NCBI GenBank assembly: GCA_024638905.1
Contig: JAHEJH010000152.1
Coordinates: 1 to 5,178, forward strand
Length of the DNA: 5,178 nt
DNA from: Luminiphilus sp.
GTDB lineage: Bacteria; Pseudomonadota; Gammaproteobacteria; Pseudomonadales; Halieaceae
Reading direction: 5' to 3'
Shown in pieces: positions 1-5,178 of the stretch. How positions within the stretch are numbered: the stretch's first letter is position 1; each line of letters opens with the position of its first letter. The translations under genes and the position numbers were made by a program. The notes under the pieces were generated by a model, which was given only the letters and a program-made list of their open reading frames with translations, did no database searches and was not told the origin of the DNA.

Positions 1-2799
1 CTCTTCTACCATGATCACGCAGTTCTTGATCAAGATGCCCACCAGACTCAACAGTCCGAGCAATGCGGGAAAGGTAAAGGACAGGTCAGTCACAAAGAGC
101 CCGATAAACACGCCCACCATGATGAGTGGCACGGTCATCCAGGTGACCAGCATTTGCCGCACACTCCCAAACAACATCAAGGTCGCAATGATCATCACCA
201 GCAGCGCGATCGGAAAGCGCGAGATGACCATGTCGTTCGCCAATTTCATCGACTCGTACTCGCCGCCCCATTCAAGTCCATAACCTGGCGGTAGCGGGAT
301 AGATTCAATGTCGCCACGGATAGCATTGAACGCGCTGGTAGCGGTTTCACCTGGGGGCGCATTCGCTTGGACGGTAATGGCACGGACCCGGTTACGCCGC
401 ATCAGAAAGCTGTCCTCCGCGCGGAGTGCGGCGGCTGACACCACCTGTCTAGCCGATACAAACGACTGAGTGCTCTCGCTCCAGAGATCACGTTCAAGGA
501 GCTCTGTCGCGGTTTCAGCCAGCGGCATAATGCGCGCCACGATGGGAACGGGTTTGTCACCATCACGCAGTACGCCGACAGGAGTGCCGACGGTGCTCGA
601 CTCCACAGCCCGCGAGACGTCGGGTAACTGAATGCCAGCGCGTCGCGCCCGGGCGTGATCTGGCATCACGGCCAGTGACAGCCGTTGCTCCCGCCAATCG
701 ATCTTGCGATCAATCAGCCGGTGCTCAATGAAGTGCTGCATGGTCTGCTCTGCGAGCCCGCGCAGCTCGGTGCGGTCACTCCCATAAAAGCGCGCCTCGA
801 TTTTGCTCGCGGTGCTGCTGGTGAACTCGAGGCGCCGCACCATGTGATGAATTTCTGGAAATTCGGACGCGATCAGTTCACCTGTCTGCGCCATCAGCCC
901 CGTCACCGCCTCGACGTCATCGACGTTCACCACCAGCTGCGCATAGGCGGGGTCGGGCCGCTCGGGGAGCAGGATCATGGTGAAGCGAACAGGGCCCCGC
1001 CCCGCCCACGTTGAGACTTCAGTCACGCCGTCGAGGTTTAGCAGTCGCTTGCGCACGCGATCAGCCGTGCGATCGCTGGCGTGGATATCTGTGCCCTGGG
1101 TTTGATAGAGATCCACAAAGAACAGCGGCGTGCTGGTTGCCGGAAAAAATCCCTGCTTCAGCTGCGTGAAGCCGACAATGCTCGACAGCATGACAGCCAG
1201 CAGGGTGAGCGTGGTCCAACCGCGCCGGTCAATTGCCCATGCCATGAGTTTGCGATATCCCACAAAAACGGGTCCTGCATAGAGGCGGCTCTCGGGCACA
1301 GCCTCCGGCACGGCGGTCAGAAGCGCCATCCCGATGGAGGGCACCAGCGTAATCGCCAGGACCCAACTCAATAGCAGCGATATGCCGCAAACCGTGAACA
1401 ACGAACCCAGAAACTGACCCGTTGAGTCATTCGACAGGCCAATGGGGGCAAAGGCGGCAATTCCGATAACCGTGGCCGCAAGCAGAGGGAAGCGCGTCGT
1501 GGCCACCGCAGCGATGGCCGACTCCCGGGGGCTGAGACCCTGTTTGATGCGGGTGATCATGCCCTCTGTCACCACGATGGCATTGTCGACCAGCATGCCC
1601 ATCGCGATCATCATGGCGCCCAGCGAGATCCGTTGTAGCTCGATCCCGGTTGCGGCCATCACGCCGACGGTGCCGGTGACGGTCAGTAACAGCACTGCGC
1701 CCACCATTACGCCTGCGCGCCAACCCATAAACAGACATAGCGCGGCGATGACCGTGGTGATGGAGGCGGTGAGGTTCAGCAGAAATTGTCCGATCGACCG
1801 GTCAACCAGGCGATGCTGCTCAAAAAGCGGAATCATCTCGATGCCCACAGGCAGGAGCTGCTGCAGTTCCAGCAGTCGAGTTTCCACCACCTTGCCCACC
1901 CGAACGACATTCTGGGTTTCGTTGATGGCAATCCCGAGGGCGAAAATGCGCTGCCCTTCGTGTCGCACGATCAGTGAGGGCAGATTGGTCTCTTCGCGGG
2001 AGACGCTGGCCACGTCGCCTAGGCGAATCATGGACGTCTCGCCGGGCAGAGCAATCAGCAGTTCCTCGAGCACTGCCTCGCTCCGCTCCAGCGGAATATC
2101 GATGCGCATCCGCTGATCACCCGACTCCATCATAGAGGCGGGGAAGAGTCCCGAGGCGCTGTTGATGGCCTCTACGATGCGATAAAAAGGTACGCCGAGT
2201 TGGCGCAGCTGTGCGTAATCGAAATCAATCTGGACCTGTTCCTCCGGAACACCCTCGACCCGCACTTTTGCCACATGCTCGACACGTTTGATTTCGGTTT
2301 CGAGTAATCGGGCGGCATCTCGAATGGTGGCGATGTCATAGCCGTCGGGGACTGTAAATCCGTAGAGCAGGCCATAAACGTCGCTGAAATCATCCTCGAC
2401 CCAGGGTGGGTAGGCGCCGGCTGGCAGACGCATGGCCGCCTCGGCGACCCGCCGTCGTAGCTCATCCCAGATTTGGCCTGTATCACTGGCTGATACCGAG
2501 TGATTGAGCTCAATCTCGATCTCTGAGCGTCCGGGCAGTGATCTCGACACAATATTTTCGATCCAGGGAAGCTCTTGGATCGAGCGCTCCAGCACCTCGG
2601 TGACTTCCTGCTCAACATCCAGTGTTGAGGCGCCCGGATACTCGGTGAAAACGTAGGCGATCTTGATCGGGTAGGGCGGATCCTCCAGCTGCGCGATGCG
2701 CTGTCCGCCCGCCAGTCCGCCGATCAGACACGTGAGCACGATGACCCACACATAGAGGGGGTTTGCGAGCGCAAATTCGGTGAGCGATGACCGCGACAT
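1..2799 (-). CDS. RND efflux pump inner-membrane subunit (AcrB/HAE-1-like), 3' end missing
   Basis: Proton-driven inner-membrane pump that would export hydrophobic or amphiphilic compounds through a tripartite complex with the adaptor encoded just upstream. The frame is open for 933 codons from the ATG at 2799 to the window edge, with no frameshift. TM1 lies near residues 10-30, and LEDPP followed by YPGAS marks the start of the first periplasmic porter region. TM2-TM6 lie at about 335-357, 363-385, 390-412, 437-455 and 463-488. TM7 lies near 526-545, followed by FFP (550-552) and the second porter region to about 855. TM8-TM10 lie at about 862-878, 885-903 and 911-930. The TM4 relay motif GMLVDNAIVV puts D405-N406 at the positions of AcrB D407-D408, and K925 in GILIKN matches AcrB K940. 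By comparison with AcrB (1049 residues), roughly 100 C-terminal residues are missing. The start lies 3 bases after the adaptor stop with only a weak ribosome-binding site, so coupled translation is likely. The substrate cannot be predicted. Confidence 0.95.
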   Translation of the reverse strand, partial: MSRSSLTEFALANPLYVWVIVLTCLIGGLAGGQRIAQLEDPPYPIKIAYVFTEYPGASTLDVEQEVTEVLERSIQELPWIENIVSRSLPGRSEIEIELNHSVSASDTGQIWDELRRRVAEAAMRLPAGAYPPWVEDDFSDVYGLLYGFTVPDGYDIATIRDAARLLETEIKRVEHVAKVRVEGVPEEQVQIDFDYAQLRQLGVPFYRIVEAINSASGLFPASMMESGDQRMRIDIPLERSEAVLEELLIALPGETSMIRLGDVASVSREETNLPSLIVRHEGQRIFALGIAINETQNVVRVGKVVETRLLELQQLLPVGIEMIPLFEQHRLVDRSIGQFLLNLTASITTVIAALCLFMGWRAGVMVGAVLLLTVTGTVGVMAATGIELQRISLGAMMIAMGMLVDNAIVVTEGMITRIKQGLSPRESAIAAVATTRFPLLAATVIGIAAFAPIGLSNDSTGQFLGSLFTVCGISLLLSWVLAITLVPSIGMALLTAVPEAVPESRLYAGPVFVGYRKLMAWAIDRRGWTTLTLLAVMLSSIVGFTQLKQGFFPATSTPLFFVDLYQTQGTDIHASDRTADRVRKRLLNLDGVTEVSTWAGRGPVRFTMILLPERPDPAYAQLVVNVDDVEAVTGLMAQTGELIASEFPEIHHMVRRLEFTSSTASKIEARFYGSDRTELRGLAEQTMQHFIEHRLIDRKIDWREQRLSLAVMPDHARARRAGIQLPDVSRAVESSTVGTPVGVLRDGDKPVPIVARIMPLAETATELLERDLWSESTQSFVSARQVVSAAALRAEDSFLMRRNRVRAITVQANAPPGETATSAFNAIRGDIESIPLPPGYGLEWGGEYESMKLANDMVISRFPIALLVMIIATLMLFGSVRQMLVTWMTVPLIMVGVFIGLFVTDLSFTFPALLGLLSLVGILIKNCVIMVEE

Positions 2800-2802
2800 G
2801 GT

Positions 2803-3852
2803 TCAGCCGTCCCCGAGGGGCCGCACCCGCATACCGTCGTGAAGCCAGGCGCCCCCCGCAGCGACCACCTGTTCGCCGAGTTCAAGCCCGGAGAGCACCG
2901 GCACGCGCTTCCGACTGGGCAGGCCCACTTCGATGGGTCGCTTGGCCACAACTGACGAGTCGCGCTGAACCGTCCAGACAAAGAAGTTGCCTGCCGCGTC
3001 ACTCTGCACCGCGCTGAGGGGCAGTTGGATGACGGAGTCATCGGGTGTGGCCATAGACAACAAGACGGTGGCGGTCATGCCGGGCAACACAGGCCAGGGC
3101 GGGGTTTCGTTCAGCGAAAACCGCACGTCGTAAGTTTGGGTGTCTCTGCTTGCCTCGGCCTCATAATCGAGCCACTGCGCTTCGAATAGACGATCGGGGT
3201 CGGCGGTGAAGCGCACGGCAGCACTTTGCAGGGTTGACGGATTCAGTCGCGGCATCAGTTGCTCGGGCACGCCGATCACGACCTCGATGCGCTCAACCGG
3301 GGCCAAGCGAATCACCGGCGAGAGCCTTGCGACGGGGGAGAAGTTTTCTGCCAGGCGTTTGGTTAGCTGCCCGGCAAAAGGCGCGCGAAGCAACGTGTCA
3401 TCAAGGTCTTTTTGCGCCGTCTCTACCGCGAGGCCCGTCAGTTTGGCCCGCGCCACGGCCTCATCGAGCTCCGCCTGTGACACGGTGCCAGAGGCTTTGA
3501 GTGACTCGACGCGCGATAAGGTTTTTTCCGCCAGCTCATGATCAGCGTGCGCGCTTTTCAGCGCCAGCTCGAATCGCTCGGGATTCAATTGCGCGATGAT
3601 GTCGCCGGTCTGCACCAGTGCCCCTTCCGGTAAGGGTAACTGCTGCAGCGTGCCGTCGATTTCAAAGCCCAGTTCCACCGTATGTGCCGGTGCCACCTTG
3701 CCGACAAACTGGCTGGGTGCCGAGTGGTCTCCAGTTCCAACAGTGATCAAGCGAGCGGGCCGCACCGCAGAGTATGTCTCGACAGTGGAGTCGGCCCCAC
3801 AACCAGACAGTCCGGCTATTACCCAGAGCGTGACGAATAGACTTCTCAGCAT
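2803..3852 (-). CDS. RND efflux periplasmic adaptor (membrane fusion protein), lipoprotein
   Basis: 349-residue HlyD/AcrA-type adaptor that would link the inner-membrane pump to an outer-membrane channel. Residues 1-18 form a lipoprotein signal peptide with lipobox L-S-G-C and lipidated Cys18. The following G-A-D lacks Asp at position +2, so inner-membrane retention is not dictated by the E. coli rule. The two halves of the lipoyl/barrel-sandwich domain are near 57-92 (GALVQTGDIIAQL) and 150-185 (LLRAPFAGQL). A short alpha-helical hairpin lies between them (about 94-150). A beta-barrel follows at about 187-266, ending in the family-typical LPGMTATV, and a membrane-proximal domain lies at about 272-346. 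Length is normal for the family. The ATG overlaps the last 7 bases of the repressor gene and has a strong ribosome-binding site 8 bases upstream. The TGA stop is followed, in the same frame, by ACC and the pump's ATG. Confidence 0.94.
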   Translation of the reverse strand: MLRSLFVTLWVIAGLSGCGADSTVETYSAVRPARLITVGTGDHSAPSQFVGKVAPAHTVELGFEIDGTLQQLPLPEGALVQTGDIIAQLNPERFELALKSAHADHELAEKTLSRVESLKASGTVSQAELDEAVARAKLTGLAVETAQKDLDDTLLRAPFAGQLTKRLAENFSPVARLSPVIRLAPVERIEVVIGVPEQLMPRLNPSTLQSAAVRFTADPDRLFEAQWLDYEAEASRDTQTYDVRFSLNETPPWPVLPGMTATVLLSMATPDDSVIQLPLSAVQSDAAGNFFVWTVQRDSSVVAKRPIEVGLPSRKRVPVLSGLELGEQVVAAGGAWLHDGMRVRPLGDG

Positions 3853-4394
3853 GGCGCCAGCTCCTCTGTCAGCGCCTTGAGGTGTCGGCGGATCTCGTTG
3901 CGCTCAGCGGTGCTGAGTGACAACAGGCCCAGCAGCTCCAGAAACTGGAGCCCCTGTGAGGCCAGAAAAATGGTGCGTGCCGAAGTCGCCGTGGTTTTAG
4001 AGAGGCCTAATTGGTCGAATACGGCCTCGACGTGTTGCTGGGCGGGAGCGATCAGCTCCGGGTTCTCGGCCGAGGCCGCGATCAGACCCTGCGCCATGAT
4101 CCGCTCGTCCCGGGGGAGGTCGAAGTCGGCATCAATCAGACTATTGAGCAGCGCGGCGTCACTCATACTCTCTGCCGAACTCAGGTCATCAACTAACCCG
4201 GCGCGATTCTCCAGTAGATGGTCTAGCAGCCCCTGTAGCAGCGCATCTTTGGACGGGTAGTGATACAAGAGCCCGCCCTTCGATAGGTCGGCCTCAGCCG
4301 CCACTTTCTCAAGCGTAAGATGGCCTGCACCGTCGCGCTCAATCACTTTGGCCGCGGCCACGCGAATGCGCGCGCGGGTCTGTTCCGATTTCAT
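3846..4394 (-). CDS. TetR/AcrR-family transcriptional repressor of the efflux operon
   Basis: 182-residue cytoplasmic DNA-binding regulator, expected to dimerise on a palindrome and release it when a ligand binds the C-terminal domain. The N-terminal helix-turn-helix is clear: helix 1 is about residues 5-20, and TLEKVAAEADLSKGGLLYHY (27-46) carries the recognition helix plus the family-typical LLYHYPSKDALL ending. Residues 50-182 are mostly helical and divergent, as usual for the ligand-binding part, so the inducer cannot be guessed. I chose the ATG at 4394. The frame stays open to a TTG at 4463, but that extension would read through the predicted promoter and operator and adds Trp/Tyr-rich sequence unlike the family. 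The gene is first in the operon and its stop overlaps the adaptor start (ATGCTGA). This order, together with the dyad just upstream, points to a local autorepressor of the pump genes. Confidence 0.93.
   Translation of the reverse strand: MKSEQTRARIRVAAAKVIERDGAGHLTLEKVAAEADLSKGGLLYHYPSKDALLQGLLDHLLENRAGLVDDLSSAESMSDAALLNSLIDADFDLPRDERIMAQGLIAASAENPELIAPAQQHVEAVFDQLGLSKTTATSARTIFLASQGLQFLELLGLLSLSTAERNEIRRHLKALTEELAPC
3861..3867 (-). promoter_or_regulatory. Ribosome-binding site of the adaptor gene
   Basis: AGAGGAG on the minus strand, 8 bases before the adaptor ATG and inside the 3' end of the repressor coding region. It is the best Shine-Dalgarno match in the operon and supports the adaptor start at 3852. 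It would also allow adaptor translation at a higher rate than the repressor, whose own site is weak (GGTGGG, 2 bases from its ATG). Confidence 0.7.
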
Positions 4395-4410
4395 GACCCA
4401 CCATCTATAA

Positions 4411-4424
4411 ACCGTCCAGACGGT
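4411..4424. promoter_or_regulatory. Probable TetR operator (14-bp perfect dyad)
   Basis: ACCGTC-CA-GACGGT is a perfect inverted repeat with 6-base arms and a 2-base spacer. Two further symmetric base pairs appear after one mismatch on each side (TA...TA). It lies 17-30 bases upstream of the repressor start codon and directly abuts the predicted -10 element, covering the expected transcription start. ACCG/CGGT-type short-spacer dyads are typical of TetR-family operators. That the neighbouring repressor binds it is inference from position and form. Confidence 0.78.
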
Positions 4425-4453
4425 ATAGTAATGTGATCCCGCTTCCTTGTCAC
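4425..4453 (-). promoter_or_regulatory. Sigma70-type promoter of the tetR-adaptor-pump operon
   Basis: On the minus strand, -35 GTGACA (4453-4448; 5 of 6 to TTGACA) is followed by a 17-base spacer and -10 TACTAT (4430-4425; 4 of 6 to TATAAT). Transcription would begin about 7 bases downstream, inside the 4411-4424 dyad, giving a leader of roughly 25 bases. A repressor bound to the dyad would block this promoter. A weaker alternative -10 (TATAGA) lies nearer the start codon, but its best -35 matches only 3 of 6. Confidence 0.6.
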
Positions 4454-4459
4454 TGGCCT

Positions 4460-4479
4460 CCAATAGCCCCCCAATATTG
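4460..4479. repeat. Paired CCAATA boxes ending in CAATATTG palindrome
   Basis: CCAATA occurs at 4460-4465 and 4471-4476, 11 bases apart (about one helical turn) and separated by a C-rich stretch. The second copy runs into the 8-base palindrome CAATATTG (4472-4479). The position, upstream of both divergent genes, would suit an activator or repressor site. The units are short, though, and chance is a serious alternative. Confidence 0.25.
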
Positions 4480-4481
4480 CT

Positions 4482-4511
4482 GGTTGCAGGGCGTGTGCGT
4501 ACCCTGCACCC
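4482..4511. repeat. 30-bp inverted repeat in front of the symporter gene
   Basis: GGTTGCAGGG (4482-4491) and CCCTGCACCC (4502-4511) are inverted with one mismatch around a 10-base centre. The inner 7 bases of each arm (TGCAGGG/CCCTGCA) match perfectly. It ends 23 bases before the symporter ATG. As DNA it could be a dimeric-regulator operator distinct from the TetR dyad. If transcribed on the plus strand it would form a GC-rich hairpin in the leader. No T-run follows, so it is not a standard intrinsic terminator. Sequence and geometry are seen; the role is inferred. Confidence 0.6.
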
Positions 4512-4534
4512 ATGCTGACTGCCCCGTACTCCAG

Positions 4535-5178
4535 ATGACCGCTGATCTGTTCCTGACGATCGTGAGCTGTATCGGCTTTATGGGACTGGTGGCATTCGTG
4601 TCCTGGCGTCAAACCCGCGGCCGGGTTGATACGGGTGCCGGTTACTTCCTTGCCGGGCGGGGTTTGGGCGCCACCTTTATTGCCGGCTCTTTGTTACTCA
4701 CGAATCTCTCTGCGGAGCAGCTCATCGGTCTCAATGGCTCGGCCTACGGCTACAACTTGAGCAGCATGGGTTGGGAGGTGACCGCCGCGGTTGCCACCGT
4801 GCTGATGGCCTTTTTCTTTCTGCCCAAGTACCTCGCCGGGGCCTTCACGACCCTGCCGGAGTTTCTCAGTGCGCGCTTTGACGAGGGAGTGCGTCGCATG
4901 ACCGTGGTGCTTTTTATGCTGGGCTATGGGTTGGTGACGATTCCCAGCGTGCTGTACTCCGGCTCGATCGCGGTACTCAAACTCTTTGACGTGCCCGAGC
5001 TGCTGCAACTGGATTACGGCACGTCACTGGTGCTGACGATTATGGTCATCGGTGCCTTGGGTGCTTCCTACGCCATCCTCGGTGGCCTGAGAGCGGTGGC
5101 GGTCTCCGACACCCTGAACGGCGTCGGCCTGCTGGTCGTGGGTGTGGCCGTGCCCTGGCTGGGCCTGCAAGCACTGGG
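4535..5178 (+). CDS. Sodium:solute symporter (SSS/SLC5 family, YidK/vSGLT-like), 3' end missing
   Basis: First 214 codons of an inner-membrane Na+-coupled importer; family members have about 500-600 residues and 13-14 transmembrane helices. About six helices are visible: near 5-24, 43-66, 80-99, 123-145, 163-185 and 190-212. Diagnostic segments are GYFLAGRGLGA (36-46), TNLSAEQLIGLNGSAYG (56-72), MGWEVTAAV (78-86), TTLPEFLSARFD (105-116) and YAILGGLRAVAVSDTLNG (179-196). They strongly resemble E. coli YidK and vSGLT as I recall them. Q62 and E81 align without gaps with the vSGLT galactose ligands Q69 and E88, while vSGLT S91 corresponds to A84. A sugar-type solute is therefore plausible but unproven. 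The ATG at 4535 has almost no Shine-Dalgarno sequence. It is kept because it places TM1 correctly and no better in-frame start exists; a GTG at 4493 lies inside the inverted repeat. The gene is divergent from the efflux operon. Confidence 0.92.
   Translation, partial: MTADLFLTIVSCIGFMGLVAFVSWRQTRGRVDTGAGYFLAGRGLGATFIAGSLLLTNLSAEQLIGLNGSAYGYNLSSMGWEVTAAVATVLMAFFFLPKYLAGAFTTLPEFLSARFDEGVRRMTVVLFMLGYGLVTIPSVLYSGSIAVLKLFDVPELLQLDYGTSLVLTIMVIGALGASYAILGGLRAVAVSDTLNGVGLLVVGVAVPWLGLQAL

Noticed and set aside
1442..2116. Plus-strand open frame of 224 codons opposite the pump gene.
   Set aside because: Its product is Ser/Thr/Arg/Met-rich with no recognisable fold, and it lies entirely antisense to a well-conserved RND coding sequence. 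It is a shadow of GC-rich codon bias.
2968..2979. Intragenic 12-base match (AACCGTCCAGAC) to the TetR operator inside the adaptor gene.
   Set aside because: Only one arm and part of the second are present, so symmetry is lost. It encodes ordinary adaptor residues (V-W-T-V) and is best explained by chance.
4395..4463. Extended repressor start at the TTG codon at 4463 (23 extra residues).
   Set aside because: The extra codons coincide with the predicted promoter and operator, and the TetR fold begins normally just after the ATG at 4394.
4447..4478. Plus-strand promoter for the symporter: TTGTCA (5 of 6 to a -35) with AATATT as -10.
   Set aside because: The spacing would be 20 bases and the -10 matches only 4 of 6. 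The TTGTCA is largely the complement of the efflux -35. I could not place the symporter promoter convincingly.
4482..4511. The inverted repeat as an intrinsic terminator.
   Set aside because: No T-tract follows on either strand, and no gene ends here: both neighbours start from this region.
4391..4612. Minus-strand open frame of 73 codons spanning the intergenic region and the symporter start.
   Set aside because: It crosses the promoter, both dyads and the 5' ends of two real genes, and has no family resemblance.

Overview
The window is ordinary bacterial chromosome, GC-rich and densely coded, probably from a Gammaproteobacterium. A marine relative of Halieaceae or similar is possible, but nothing here fixes the taxon: the inference rests only on codon style and the gene set. 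I found no RNA gene, insertion sequence, CRISPR array or phage gene.

Positions 1-4394 are a tightly packed three-gene operon on the minus strand, read right to left: a TetR-family repressor, a lipoprotein membrane-fusion (HlyD/AcrA-type) adaptor, and an RND inner-membrane pump of the AcrB/HAE-1 type. The pump runs off the left edge after 933 codons and lacks about its last 100 residues. The repressor and adaptor genes overlap by 7 bases. Adaptor and pump are separated by 3 bases and lie in the same reading frame. The expected product is a proton-driven efflux system spanning the envelope, whose outer-membrane channel is not encoded in the visible part.

Positions 4395-4534 are the only substantial intergenic space (140 bases). 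Next to the repressor gene is a good promoter (GTGACA, 17 bases, TACTAT on the minus strand). Directly abutting its -10 is a perfect 14-base dyad, ACCGTC-CA-GACGGT, a likely TetR operator. Together they predict autorepression of the whole efflux operon. Nearer the divergent gene lies a separate 30-base inverted repeat, a candidate operator or leader hairpin for that gene.

Positions 4535-5178 hold, on the plus strand, the first 214 codons of a sodium:solute symporter of the SSS/SLC5 family, resembling E. coli YidK and the Vibrio galactose transporter vSGLT. It is cut by the right edge. It is probably a sugar or related solute importer with no obvious functional link to the efflux operon.

The most useful observations are the well-formed repressor/operator/promoter arrangement, the second dyad in front of the symporter, and the in-frame adaptor-stop-pump junction. 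I see no convincing novel biological system here.
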